Source: Dactylosporangium roseum
GTDB lineage: Bacteria > Actinomycetota > Actinomycetes > Mycobacteriales > Micromonosporaceae
Direction of reading: 5' to 3'
Assembly: GCF_025264685.1 (NCBI RefSeq)
Contig: NZ_CP073721.1
Location: 5,509,001 to 5,573,000, forward strand
Length of the DNA: 64,000 bases
Program-made: the position numbers and the translations under genes
Part shown: positions 33,242 to 42,109 of the stretch, piece by piece
Layout: every line of letters starts with the position of its first letter
Numbering within the stretch: position 1 is the first letter of the stretch
Notes under the pieces: model-generated
Database searches by the model: none
Told to the model about the DNA's origin: nothing
What the model saw: the letters and a program-made list of their open reading frames with translations, nothing else

Positions 33242-33425
33242 TCAACTGACCTCCCGCCGCACGTCGGGGAAGCGCGCGAACTCGGCCCCCGTACGCCGTT
33301 CGATCTCAAGCAGACGGTTCCACTTGGCGGTGCGCTCCGACCGGGTGGTCGAGCCGACCTTGATCTGCCCGGTGCGCCACCCGACCGCAAGGTCGGCGAG
33401 CCCTGTCGACGGCGAGCAGGCGCGG
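33242..33425 (-). pseudogene. Enolase C-terminal fragment
   Basis: Minus-strand reading LADLAVGWRTGQIKVG, then STTRSERTAKWNRLLEIER and a short tail to TGA at 33242. This is the enolase C-terminus (IADLAVxxxxxQIKxGxxxRSERxAKxNxLLxIE) with the Lys that contacts substrate. The remaining ~370 residues are absent; upstream sequence turns into unrelated frames, so it is a captured gene end, not a working enolase. Confidence 0.7.
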
Positions 33426-33511
33426 CACGCGAGCCGGGGTGATACGTCCGGCCCACTCAAGAGCGGCGGCCTCGGTGTGGGAGCGAGCAGGGTTCGCACG
33501 GCCCACGAACG

Positions 33512-33649
33512 GACACGACAGCGCAGGTGATCATCGCCGGCCACGCCTTCACGCGGAATCTCCGCCACCGACACTACGAACTCGCCGTCGACTCCCCGCC
33601 CGCTCTGCGGGTCGCCGCGGCGTTCGCCGAACTCGCCCACGCGATCTGA
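33512..33649 (+). pseudogene. IS6-type transposase C-terminal fragment
   Basis: 45 codons: DTTAQVIIAGHAFTRNLRHR and HYELAVDSPPALRVAAAFAELAHAI followed by TGA. This matches the ending of IS6-family DDE transposases (RTAQVIxAGHAFxQNLRRGHYEL). No upstream part is left. Confidence 0.6.
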
Positions 33650-34064
33650 CCGCGGACCCGACACGGGTCCAACGCGTCCACCGATCCCACAACGCAACGG
33701 CACCTCGCCGAGACCCCCCGACCGCCCGGACACCGCAGCCGAAGAACCTGGAAATTCTGATCCCGCACCATGAGAACGCAGTGCGGATCGCGGCTCGCGG
33801 CGTACCGCTGGGCATCGGGATCGGCTATCGTCGCGGGGTGGTCACCGTCTACGGGGAATGCGGTTTCAACGACGACAGTGGCAGTCCTCAACGCTTGCGA
33901 TGCGGCAGCCGGCTGCCCGAGCCGGGGCCACCGGCCGCGGCCGCATCGCTGAGCGGTTCGGCGACGGTGCCGTGCCCGACGGCGCAGTGTTGCCGCGATA
34001 ACCAATGTGGACAGTCACAGAGGTGTCCGTGTCCCAGCCCCGACGAGTTGACCGGAGTGACTCC
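33650..34064. other. Intergenic interval after the IS relics
   Basis: No supported gene in about 415 bp. Frames are broken or Arg/Pro-rich shadows. It should hold the promoter of the zinc-ribbon gene at 34065, but I see no clear -10/-35 pair; GGAGTGA (34054-34060) is the ribosome site. Confidence 0.4.
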
Positions 34065-34943
34065 GTGACGGTCTCCTGCCCACAGTGCGACACCGAGCAC
34101 CAAGATAACGCGCCGTACTGTCTCAATCCTGGCTGTGGTGCCTTGCTGGTCGGGACCGGGTCCGAGGCATCGCCCGCACCGCCGGCCGACGCCCCGACCA
34201 CGGAGCCCTCGACTGGGGACACCCCGACCAGCGGGTCCAGCGAGCCGGAACGCACCAAGTCCCCGGCGGCTACGGCCGTACCACCACGCAAGTACCTGGC
34301 ACCCGCGCTCGCCGTGGGGATCCTCGCCCTCGCGATCGTCGGCGCGCTGTTGGCCGGTGCCACCGGCGACAAGGGGAAGGCCACCACACCCGGTCTCGCC
34401 GACGGCGGCAACGTGCCCGTTCCGACCTCCGTCGCCCCGTCAACCGCCCCGTCACCCGCCGCGACCACCGCTCCGGCACCGACCGCGACCGCGGTGGCCG
34501 CGACGGGCCCGACGGCGAAACGCACGGCAGGCGGCGGCACCCAGAGCGGCAACAGCAGCGGGACCGCGGCCCCCCAGCCCGAGGCCAAGAAGGCACAGGC
34601 GCCACCGGACTCCTACGACAACGCGCAGCTTTCGACGAGTTCCACGTGGCAGTGTGAGTCATTCCAGGATCCCGGGGGCGGCAACATCGGGACGTGGTCC
34701 TGGCGATACACGTTCACGGTCTACGCAACGCTGTCCGGCGCGCCGTACGGCTCGAACGCGACGCTGCACCGGGGCTCGATAAGCGAGTCCATGAGCGAGA
34801 GCGGCACTTCGTTCTCCAAAACGGTGATCATTACGGAGCGGTCCGGCTCGGGCGCGCTTGGCGGCGTCTACTACACCGTCACAGTCATCGTCCCAGACGG
34901 GCGTACGGTCAGTGCCAGTGCCTTCCAGCCGAACATGTGCTGA
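34065..34943 (+). CDS. Zinc-ribbon membrane protein with extracytoplasmic domain
   Basis: 292 residues from GTG 34065 (GGAGTGA upstream). N-terminal zinc ribbon SCPQCDTEHQDNAPYCLNPGCGALL (four Cys), acidic Pro/Thr-rich linker, one TM (YLAPALAVGILALAIVGALLAG), a long Pro/Ala/Thr linker, and a C-terminal extracellular beta domain of about 110 residues (SSTWQCESFQDPGGGNIG ... VTVIVPDGRTVSASAFQPNMC) with two Cys that could pair. Topology: ribbon inside, domain outside. Starts the run of + strand genes up to 38043, with 7 bp to the next gene. Function unknown. Confidence 0.75.
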   Translation: MTVSCPQCDTEHQDNAPYCLNPGCGALLVGTGSEASPAPPADAPTTEPSTGDTPTSGSSEPERTKSPAATAVPPRKYLAPALAVGILALAIVGALLAGATGDKGKATTPGLADGGNVPVPTSVAPSTAPSPAATTAPAPTATAVAATGPTAKRTAGGGTQSGNSSGTAAPQPEAKKAQAPPDSYDNAQLSTSSTWQCESFQDPGGGNIGTWSWRYTFTVYATLSGAPYGSNATLHRGSISESMSESGTSFSKTVIITERSGSGALGGVYYTVTVIVPDGRTVSASAFQPNMC

Positions 34944-34950
34944 GCCTTCG

Positions 34951-35508
34951 GTGACGGCACTGGTTCCGGTCGGCCTGTACCTGGGCGCGTTCCCGGACGG
35001 TCGAGGACACTGGACGCGCCTCGGCGCCCTGGTGCACGAGGTGCGCCGGGGCGCCGAGGTGGAGGTGCTGACCGGTGAGGAGTACACAGCATGGCTGTTG
35101 GCGCACGACACGGACACCGAACGGGTCGGTTCCGACGGGCTGGCCACGGCGAGGGAGCGGCTGATCGAGCGGGGACTGCTGGTCGAGTCGCCCCGGGGGG
35201 ACACGGCGGTGACGGTGTTCGCTCGGACGTACCGCATCATGCCGCTCCTGCTCGGCCTGGGGCCCAGCGGGAGCGTGGCAGGCTGGTTCGCGATCGGTTC
35301 GCCCGACCGCGAGCTCGTGAGTGTCCCGCCGGTGACCTACGAGATCTGGTCGTGCGCACCCGCCTACCCGACGCTGTGGGAGGCGTGCGCGTCGTTGGTC
35401 GCGCCGGCGGGGTCCGACCCCGTCCGGGTGGTCGAGGCCGTCCTGCGCGACCTGCACCACCTGCTCTCCTGCACCGGGGCATACGTCGATCCGGCGGTGG
35501 ACCGTTGA
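34951..35508 (+). CDS. Unknown family, paralogue A of four
   Basis: 185 residues, GTG 34951 seven bases after the previous stop. Shares with B, C and D the N-terminal VPVGLYLG motif, a central helical segment ending in RLIERGLLVE, then ARTYRIMPLLLGLG, TYEIWSCAP, LWEACASLV and the ending HHLLSCTGAYVD. The middle (TARERLIERGLLVES) has the look of a small winged helix. No signal peptide or TM. Cytosolic; no known family recognised. Confidence 0.75.
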   Translation: MTALVPVGLYLGAFPDGRGHWTRLGALVHEVRRGAEVEVLTGEEYTAWLLAHDTDTERVGSDGLATARERLIERGLLVESPRGDTAVTVFARTYRIMPLLLGLGPSGSVAGWFAIGSPDRELVSVPPVTYEIWSCAPAYPTLWEACASLVAPAGSDPVRVVEAVLRDLHHLLSCTGAYVDPAVDR

Positions 35509-35560
35509 CGGTTGCCGCGGGACGGTACGCATCGACGACGGCAGCGGGGTGATGCCGCGC

Positions 35561-36205
35561 ATGACGGCGCTGGTCCTCCCGATCGGCCACTATCTGGGCC
35601 GGGACGCGTCGCGGCACCGGGTCCGGATCGGCGCCCGCTCGGTCGTGCTCGCGGACGACAACACGGCCGCCACCTGGATGCTGGCGCACGGCGTGCCGAA
35701 GCTGGTGTCGGCGCAGGCATGGACGGCCGAGGCCATGCGCGCCGCGGCCGGGCCGGACGCCGACCGGGTCGCCGCCACGATGTCCGTGCTCGTCGCGGAC
35801 GGCGTGCTGGTCGAGGTGGCAACCACCGGTCCGGACGCCGAGCGCTTCGCCCGGACGCACCGGCTGTGCCCACTGCTGACCGGGCTGGGCCCGCATCCGG
35901 AAATGCCCGGATGGTATGCGTTGGGCCGGCCCGGTGAACCCGTCGTGCTCGTGCCGGAGTTCGCGTACGAGGTGTGGCGCTGGGCACCGACGGCGGGCAG
36001 TCTCTGGGACGCCGGTGAACTGTTCGCCGCGGCGGAGGGCGATCTGGCGATCCTGGACGGTGATCTGGATGAGGAACCGGACGGGCGGGACGGTACCGAC
36101 GACGCGGAACTCCGGCTGGCTGAGCCCGACGCCGCCGTGACCGACGTGCTGTACGCTCTACACCTGCTCCTAGCGAGCCACACGGCCTACATCGATGCAT
36201 GCTGA
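35561..36205 (+). CDS. Unknown family, paralogue B of four
   Basis: 214 residues. Start at ATG 35561 (GGGGTG about 10 nt upstream), giving MTALVLPIGHYLG, which lines up with paralogues A and D; in-frame GTG 35549 and ATG 35552 are less likely. Shared blocks: VLVADGVLVE, ARTHRLCPLLTGLG, PGWYALG, YEVWRWAP, LWDAGELF and LLLASHTAYID. It carries an acidic insert (DGDLDEEPDGRDGTDDAE) before the last helix that the other copies lack. Its end overlaps the next gene by 7 bp. Confidence 0.75.
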   Translation: MTALVLPIGHYLGRDASRHRVRIGARSVVLADDNTAATWMLAHGVPKLVSAQAWTAEAMRAAAGPDADRVAATMSVLVADGVLVEVATTGPDAERFARTHRLCPLLTGLGPHPEMPGWYALGRPGEPVVLVPEFAYEVWRWAPTAGSLWDAGELFAAAEGDLAILDGDLDEEPDGRDGTDDAELRLAEPDAAVTDVLYALHLLLASHTAYIDAC

Positions 36206-36810
36206 CGGAGGGCAACGTGGACGGTGAGGCCGATACCCACTCGGCGGCGCCCGTTGCCCGGTCCGCGTGGGAGTGCCAGCTATTCCTGACCTTGGCCGAC
36301 TGCCCTGCCTGCGGAGGCGTCGGCCTGAGCATGACCGAGTTCACCGCCGGTCGGGAGATCCTGACCTACACCGCCCGATGTGCGACCTGCGCACAACCGC
36401 GAACGTTCCGGTTCCGGCCCAGCGACGAGCCCGAGCCGGTGTATCCGGCCTTCGGTGGAGCGGGACCGTCCCAGATCATCGACGCCGGCCAGTTTCTCGA
36501 CATCGCGGAGCGGTCCGCCGACCTGGTGCCCGCCGACCCCGCCGAGTTCGACGAGGCGCACGTGGCGGTCGATCCGCCGATGACGCTGGACGACGCCTAT
36601 GAGCAGCTCACGATCGCCGTGGCCGCGGTCGAGGAGGCCCTCAAGTTCGTGCCGGCCGGAGCCGCCCGGATCCCGCGCTCGGCGCTGTGGGCGGCCAGCA
36701 GCCTGGCGCGGTACGACCAGGAGCCCGAGATTTTCGAGCGCGATGTGCTCGACGCCGTGCTCGCGGAGTTGGCGCAGGCACAGTCCGCGTACCGGCCGGT
36801 GGCGGGCTGA
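36199..36810 (+). CDS. CxxC zinc-binding protein within the four-paralogue block
   Basis: 203 residues. Two CxxC pairs (DCPACGG near residue 34 and ARCATCAQ near 61) make a rubredoxin-type zinc knuckle with beta hairpins (REILTYTARCATC), followed by a helical C-terminal part (LDDAYEQLTIAVAAVEEALKFVPAGAARIPRSALWAASSLARYDQEP). ATG 36199 overlaps the previous gene; GTG 36217 with GGAGGG is an alternative start. No TM. Inserted between paralogues B and C, so presumably a partner of that family. Confidence 0.7.
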   Translation: MLTEGNVDGEADTHSAAPVARSAWECQLFLTLADCPACGGVGLSMTEFTAGREILTYTARCATCAQPRTFRFRPSDEPEPVYPAFGGAGPSQIIDAGQFLDIAERSADLVPADPAEFDEAHVAVDPPMTLDDAYEQLTIAVAAVEEALKFVPAGAARIPRSALWAASSLARYDQEPEIFERDVLDAVLAELAQAQSAYRPVAG

Positions 36811-36814
36811 TCCG

Positions 36815-37432
36815 GTGGACCGTGCTGCCCTGGTGTTGCCGATCGGCCAGTTCGGCGGCGCGAGCGGTCCCGTGGACGATCCGGGTACCGTCTTCCCGGT
36901 GCGCCGCGGTGACCGGGTCTGGCCGCTCGACGCCGCACGGTTCACGGTGTGGGGGTACCTGCACGGCACGCCCGAACGGCCGGCAGCCGAAGGGTGGACC
37001 GTCGCCGCACTCATGGAAACGTTGACAGCCAACGGTGTCGTCGACGGCGAGCGGCACCTGGCGGCGCTGCGCGACGATGGGCTGGCCGTGCTGGTCGACC
37101 CGCGGGACGCGACGGCGTTCGCCGTCGGGCACCGGCTGGCACCCCTGTTGCTCGCGCTGGGTGAGCACGACGAGGGCCGGGCCGGGTACACGCTGGGGCT
37201 GTTCGACCATCCGGTCACCACCATCGCCGGGCCGCTCTTCCTCATCTGGGCCTGGTCCGAGGTCGAGCCCGACCTGTGGGCCGGATGCCGGCGGCTGGCC
37301 GAGGACGCGCAGGCGGCCGGCGGCGACGATCCGGACCTGACCGATCCGGCAAGGGTGCTGCACGGGCTGCTGGAGGCGCTGCCCGGTCTGCTCTCCGCCG
37401 GCGCCGCGTACCTGGACGTGGTCGGCTCATGA
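36815..37432 (+). CDS. Unknown family, paralogue C of four
   Basis: 205 residues, GTG 36815, four bases after the previous stop. Family blocks: ALVLPIGQFGG, WTVAALMETLTANGVV with DDGLAVLV (helix-turn-helix-like), VGHRLAPLLLALG, GYTLGLF, FLIWAWSEVEPDLWAGCRRLA and LLSAGAAYLDVV. The stop overlaps the next start (ATGA). Closest in pattern to D, especially the ending. Confidence 0.75.
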   Translation: MDRAALVLPIGQFGGASGPVDDPGTVFPVRRGDRVWPLDAARFTVWGYLHGTPERPAAEGWTVAALMETLTANGVVDGERHLAALRDDGLAVLVDPRDATAFAVGHRLAPLLLALGEHDEGRAGYTLGLFDHPVTTIAGPLFLIWAWSEVEPDLWAGCRRLAEDAQAAGGDDPDLTDPARVLHGLLEALPGLLSAGAAYLDVVGS

Positions 37433-38043
37433 CGGCCCGAGTGTTTCCCGTCGGCCATTACCTGGGCGGCTATCCCGACGAGGCGGACGCGCCGGACGGC
37501 GGATTCGAGGTGCGTATCGGCAGCCGCGTCGTGCCCTTGCACGGACCCGCCGAGCTGGCCGTCTGGGCGCTCGCGCATCAGCCGCCGGACGCCCCGTTCG
37601 AGGCCACGCTCGCCGACCTGTTCGGACCCGTCGGCCACGACCTGGCCGACGGGCTGGTCGCCCGCGGCGCGTTGGCGCCCGTGGCGCTCGGCGACACCCC
37701 GCCCGCCGCGGCCGATGGCGACATCGCCGTGGCGGCCGTCGGTGCGGAAGGTGTCGCCTTCGCCCACGGGCACCGGCTGCGCCCGTTGCAGACGGCGATC
37801 GGCTGGGTGAGCGGCGCGGACGGTGGCGGGTTCGCCATCGGCTTCGCCGGCCAGGCGACCGTCGTGGTGGGCCCGCTGCTGCGTGACCTCTGGTGGTGGG
37901 CGGGCCCGTCCACCGACCTGTGGGGGCTGTGCCAGCGACTGGCCGCTGCGAGGGAATCCACGCCGGAGCAAGTACTGCGACACTTCCTCGACCACGGGCA
38001 CCACCTGCTGGCCGCCGGTGCCGCGTACCTCGACGCGGTCTGA
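37429..38043 (+). CDS. Unknown family, paralogue D of four
   Basis: 204 residues from ATG 37429. Family blocks: RVFPVGHYLGGYPDEAD, LADGLVARGALAPV, AHGHRLRPLQTAIGWV, GGGFAIGF, LLRDLWWWAGPSTDLWGLCQRLA and HHLLAAGAAYLDAV. Last gene of the block; its stop lies 17 bp from the stop of the convergent ABC ATPase gene, so transcripts meet here. Confidence 0.75.
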   Translation: MTARVFPVGHYLGGYPDEADAPDGGFEVRIGSRVVPLHGPAELAVWALAHQPPDAPFEATLADLFGPVGHDLADGLVARGALAPVALGDTPPAAADGDIAVAAVGAEGVAFAHGHRLRPLQTAIGWVSGADGGGFAIGFAGQATVVVGPLLRDLWWWAGPSTDLWGLCQRLAAARESTPEQVLRHFLDHGHHLLAAGAAYLDAV

Positions 38044-38060
38044 CCGGCGGCCGGCTCGGC

Positions 38061-39200
38061 TCAGTCGCGGGTGAGCAGGTACGCGCGGTCGGGGTCGATG
38101 GTGACCTCGACGTTGGTACCCTCGGCCAGCGCGTGCCGGGGGTCGCGACCCGGCTCGGTGACCGTGATGGTGCCGCCGATCGTCTCCACCTCGTAGTCGA
38201 TGGACGGCCCATGAAACGTCGAGCGCAGGACGGCCCCGGTGCCGGTGCCGCCGTCGGTGACCGGGCGCAGTTCGAGCGTCTCCGGTCGTGTCATGAGGTA
38301 CGCGCCTGAACTGTTGGCCGTCACCCGGGGGTGGGCCGCCACGGTCAGCCGCTGGCCCAGCACCTGCACGACGGCGCTCGTGCTGGTGACTTCCTCGGGA
38401 ACCACCTCGATGAAGTTGGCCCGCCCGATGAAGTCGGCGACGAAGACGCTGGACGGGCGCAGGTAGAGCTCACCCGGCGTGGCCACCTGCTCGACCAGTC
38501 CCTTGTTCATCACCACGACCCGGTCGGACATGCTCATAGCCTCGTCCTGGTCGTGCGTCACGTAGATGCTGGTGATGCCGAACATGCGCTGGATGCGCCG
38601 GATCTCCGCCCGCATCACGCCACGCAACTTCGCGTCCAGGTTGGACAGCGGCTCGTCGAACAGCAGCACCTTCGGCTGGACCACCAGCGCGCGCGCCAGG
38701 GCGACTCGCTGCTGCTGACCACCGGAGAGCTCGTGCGGACTGCGGTCCTCCAGCCCGACCAGGTTCATGCTCGTCAGGGCCATCCGCATGCTCGCGTCGA
38801 TCTCGCCCCGGCTGCGGCCACGGTGACGCAGCCGCAGCCCGTACGCGATGTTGTCGGCGACGCTGAGGTGCGGGAAGAGCGCGTAACTCTGAAACACCAT
38901 TGCCATCGGTCGACGCTGGGGTGGCACGGTGTCGATGACCTTGTCGTCGAGCCGAATGTGCCCGCCGGTGGCGTCCTCGAAGCCGGCGACCATGCGCAAG
39001 GTGGTGGTCTTGCCGCAGCCGGACGGGCCCAGCAACGTGATGAACTCGCCGGGGGCCACGTCGAGGTCGACGCTGTCCACCGCGGTGACCATGCCGGTCC
39101 GGCTGGGGAACCGTTTGGTGAGCGCTTCCAGTCGTAGCCGTCCGGTGCCGGTGTCACGCGACAGCGCGGCGACGGTCGGGTCGGTCGCGGCGGCGGTCAT
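38061..39200 (-). CDS. fbpC: Ferric-type ABC transporter ATPase
   Basis: 379-aa ATPase of the PotA/FbpC class. Walker A GPSGCGKTTTLRM, Q-loop VFQSYALFPHLSV, signature LSGGQQQRVALARAL, Walker B VLLFDEPLSNLD, H-loop YVTHDQDEAMSMSD; then a C-terminal TOBE regulatory domain (YLMTRPETLEL ... VEVTIDPDRAYLLTR). ATG overlaps the permease stop. Last gene of a binding protein-permease-ATPase operon. Polyamine or phosphonate transport is a less likely reading than Fe(III). Confidence 0.85.
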   Translation of the reverse strand: MTAAATDPTVAALSRDTGTGRLRLEALTKRFPSRTGMVTAVDSVDLDVAPGEFITLLGPSGCGKTTTLRMVAGFEDATGGHIRLDDKVIDTVPPQRRPMAMVFQSYALFPHLSVADNIAYGLRLRHRGRSRGEIDASMRMALTSMNLVGLEDRSPHELSGGQQQRVALARALVVQPKVLLFDEPLSNLDAKLRGVMRAEIRRIQRMFGITSIYVTHDQDEAMSMSDRVVVMNKGLVEQVATPGELYLRPSSVFVADFIGRANFIEVVPEEVTSTSAVVQVLGQRLTVAAHPRVTANSSGAYLMTRPETLELRPVTDGGTGTGAVLRSTFHGPSIDYEVETIGGTITVTEPGRDPRHALAEGTNVEVTIDPDRAYLLTRD

Positions 39201-40948
39201 CGGTTCTGCCTCTCGGTGTTGGCGGCGACTCGTTGCAGCGAGGCACCGGCGCCTACGGTGATGCGAATGATCGCGAAAGCGGCGAGCACGATGGCGGTCA
39301 GCACGGTGCAGTATGCGAAGGCCACGCCGTAGCGTCCGGTATTGGCCGCGCTGAGGATCTGCGACGTGATGATCTTCGTTTCCGGCGTGACCAGCAGGAC
39401 GATCGTCGAGATCGAGGTCATGCTCCGGGCGAAGCTGTAGCTCAGGCCGGTCAGCAGCGCCGGCCGGATCAGCGGGAGCGTCACCCGCCGGAACGTGTGC
39501 AACGGGCCCGCGCCGAGGTCGGTCGATGCCTGCTCGATCTGCGGGTGCACCTGGGTGAGGGCCGCGACGGCGGTGCGCTGACCGGCCGGCACACTGCGGA
39601 TGACGTATGCGAGGACGATCGCGACGGCGCCACCGGCCAGGGCACCGCCACCGACGAGGCTGGGCAGCACCTCGACCGGTCCGAAATACCGGTCCGGCCG
39701 ATACGCCAGGACGAACCCGATGCCCAGGACGGTGCCGGGCACGGCAACCCCGAGTGTCCCACCAAGGTCCAGCAGGCCGGCGGCGATCCCCCGCAGGTGC
39801 CGCACCACCAGCCAGGCGATGACAAGTCCGAAGATGCCAGCGACAGGCGTGGCGATCGCGGCGAACGTGACGGTGTCGAGCACCGCCTCCCGCCCCACCC
39901 CGACGATGACCTCCTTGAGGTAATCCAACGTAAACGTGTTGTCGACGCCGAACACGCGGGTGACCGCACCGATGATCACGGTGCCGTAGATGCTCAGGAT
40001 CACGGCCGCGGCGAACAGCGTCACCCCGTAGATCGGCCACCGTGCCCAGCCCCGGATGAGGTGGACGTTGCCGGAGGGCCGGCCGGTGATGGTGGTCCGC
40101 ACCTTGCGGCTCAGCCAGTACCGCTGGGCGAAGTACATCACCAGTGACGGCACCAGCAGAATGACGCAGTAGATCGCGGCGCTGGTGGTGTCGTACTCGC
40201 CGGTGACCGCGAGGTACGCCCGGCTGGCGAGAACGGTGTAGTCACCGCCCAGCACGAGAGGGTTGGCCAGGTCGGCGATCGCCTCCACGAACAGCAGCAG
40301 GAACGGAGCCACCAGACCGGGCGCGAGCAGGGGCAGGATGACCGTACGCAGGATCCGCCACCGGCTGGCGCCGAGATTCATCGCCGCCTCTTCCAGCGCC
40401 GGATCGAGCCCGCGCATCATGCCGAGCAGGCCCAGGTACGCCACCGGGAACAGCGACAGGGAGAGCACGAACACAAGCCCGTCGAGCCCGTAGATGTCGT
40501 ACTCGATGCCGAACAGGCCGTTGCTGATGACCCCGCGCCGGCCGTAGAGGACCACGGTGGCGGTCGCCACGGCGAACGGCGGGCTGACGATCGGCACCAG
40601 CGCGATGACGTGCAGGATGCGCTTTCCCGGCACGGCGAGACGGGTCTGGACGAACGCGAAGAGGAAGCCCAGCGCCGTACCGCCGGCGCCGACCAGCGCG
40701 CCCAGGACGAGCGTGTTGCGCAGGATCGTCAGGTCCACCGACGAGGTGAAGAACTCCCGGTACCGGGGGAGCGCGTCGGGGGCGAACGCGGTCGCCAGGA
40801 CCGCGGCGAGTGGTAGGACACTGCCGACCGCCACCAGCACGACGCTGGCGGCGATCAGCAACCGGATACTGAGGTCGGGTCGGCGCCGCCGCGGTGCGAC
40901 CGCCGTGGGCGGCGCGGACCGCTCGCGGTCGTGGAGCACGGTCGTCAT
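39197..40948 (-). CDS. fbpB: Ferric-type ABC transporter permease, two fused domains
   Basis: 583 residues with about 12 TM helices in two tandem permease domains, as in FbpB/SfuB. Each half has an EAA loop: DPALEEAAMNLGASRWRILRTVILPLLAPG in the first and HPQIEQASTDLGAGPLHTFRRVTLPLIRPA in the second, where the ATPase docks. Starts at ATG 40948, overlapping the stop of the binding-protein gene. Confidence 0.9.
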   Translation of the reverse strand: MTTVLHDRERSAPPTAVAPRRRRPDLSIRLLIAASVVLVAVGSVLPLAAVLATAFAPDALPRYREFFTSSVDLTILRNTLVLGALVGAGGTALGFLFAFVQTRLAVPGKRILHVIALVPIVSPPFAVATATVVLYGRRGVISNGLFGIEYDIYGLDGLVFVLSLSLFPVAYLGLLGMMRGLDPALEEAAMNLGASRWRILRTVILPLLAPGLVAPFLLLFVEAIADLANPLVLGGDYTVLASRAYLAVTGEYDTTSAAIYCVILLVPSLVMYFAQRYWLSRKVRTTITGRPSGNVHLIRGWARWPIYGVTLFAAAVILSIYGTVIIGAVTRVFGVDNTFTLDYLKEVIVGVGREAVLDTVTFAAIATPVAGIFGLVIAWLVVRHLRGIAAGLLDLGGTLGVAVPGTVLGIGFVLAYRPDRYFGPVEVLPSLVGGGALAGGAVAIVLAYVIRSVPAGQRTAVAALTQVHPQIEQASTDLGAGPLHTFRRVTLPLIRPALLTGLSYSFARSMTSISTIVLLVTPETKIITSQILSAANTGRYGVAFAYCTVLTAIVLAAFAIIRITVGAGASLQRVAANTERQNR

Positions 40949-42012
40949 GACTTCGGTGCCTGCGCGACCTCGGCGTCGAACCGCTTGGTGAGTGTGGACT
41001 TCGCGCTACCCGCCTTGACGGCGTCATACTCCACGAGCTTGATGTCGCTGAGGTTCACGACCTTGTCGGAGACCTTCGCGTTGGGGTTGGTCGGGAACTG
41101 GTAGGACTTCACGGTCGGCCCGACCTCCTGCGCCTCCGTCGTGAGCGACCAGTCGACGAACTTCTTGCCGCTCACCGAGTTCTTGGCGCCCTTGACCAAG
41201 GCGACGCCACCGATCTCGTACCCGGTGCCCTCGGCCGGGAAGCTGACCTTCAGGTCGGGGAAGCCCTGCTCCATCGTGGCGACGCAGTCGTGGGAGAAGA
41301 TGATGCCGACCGCCACCTCGCCCCGGGCCGTCATCTGCGCGGGTGCCGAGCCGGACTTCGTGTACTGCAGGATGTTCGGATGCAACTTACGCAGGTAGTC
41401 CATGCCCTTGTCCTCGCTGCCGCCGAGCACCACCTGCGTCCACAGCGCGGTATAGGCCGTGCCGGACGTGGACGGGTGCGCCATGCCGATGTCCTTGGAC
41501 AGTTTCGGGTCGAGCAGGTCGGCCCAGGAGTCGGGCACCTCCAGCCCGTCCTTCTTCAGCAGGGTGGTGTTGCTGCAAAAGCCCAGGGCGCCGACGTAGA
41601 CACCCGTCCAGAGGCCACTCTTGTCCTTGTACCGGTCAGGGATGATGGTCGAGCCCGGCGAGACGTAGGTGTCCAACACGCCGTCCTTCGCCGCGGCGGC
41701 GTAACCGTCGGCCGGGCCGCCGTACCAGACGTCGAACTCCACGTTGCCCTTGCCCGCCTTGATACGGGCGAGCGCCTCGCCGCTGGAGAGCCGGACGAAG
41801 TCCGCCTTGATGCCGGTGGTCTTGGTGAACCGGGCGGTTGTCGCCGCGCACCAGTCCTCGGTGGCACCGCACACCACGTGCACGACCCCGCCGTCCTTCG
41901 CCGACGATCCGCCGCCGCTGTTCTCGCGGGCGCACCCGGCCGTCACCATCAGCGCGGCGGCCAACATCGCCGCCGCCCGTGTCGCACGTACCCGCAACCG
42001 TCCTGCAACCAC
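40945..42012 (-). CDS. fbpA: Ferric-type ABC transporter binding lipoprotein
   Basis: 355 residues. Signal with lipobox VTAGC (Cys27); class II binding-protein fold: VHVVCGATEDWCAATTARFTKTTGIKADFVRLSSGEALARI, FDVWYGGPADGY, PDSWADLLDPKLSKDIGMAHPSTSGTAY, QYTKSGSAPAQMTARGEVAVGIIFSHD. The spread of motifs fits Fe(III)-binding FbpA-like proteins; the metal-binding tyrosine pair is not obvious, so other oxyanion or polyol substrates stay possible. GTG 42012 with GAGGAGG about 7 nt upstream. Just upstream lies the response-regulator gene on the same strand, a plausible controller. Confidence 0.82.
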   Translation of the reverse strand: MVAGRLRVRATRAAAMLAAALMVTAGCARENSGGGSSAKDGGVVHVVCGATEDWCAATTARFTKTTGIKADFVRLSSGEALARIKAGKGNVEFDVWYGGPADGYAAAAKDGVLDTYVSPGSTIIPDRYKDKSGLWTGVYVGALGFCSNTTLLKKDGLEVPDSWADLLDPKLSKDIGMAHPSTSGTAYTALWTQVVLGGSEDKGMDYLRKLHPNILQYTKSGSAPAQMTARGEVAVGIIFSHDCVATMEQGFPDLKVSFPAEGTGYEIGGVALVKGAKNSVSGKKFVDWSLTTEAQEVGPTVKSYQFPTNPNAKVSDKVVNLSDIKLVEYDAVKAGSAKSTLTKRFDAEVAQAPKS

Positions 42013-42109
42013 GACGCTGACCTCCTCGGGATGCTCAATGTTGCGGTCAGGTTAGAGGCGTGTGAACCGTCGGCCGGTAACAGCGGCGTGATCCCTGGTG
42101 ACACTCCCG

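Noticed and set aside
33242..33425. A functional enolase gene
   Set aside because: Only the C-terminal 55-60 residues exist; catalytic Glu and metal-binding Asp/Glu residues are missing.
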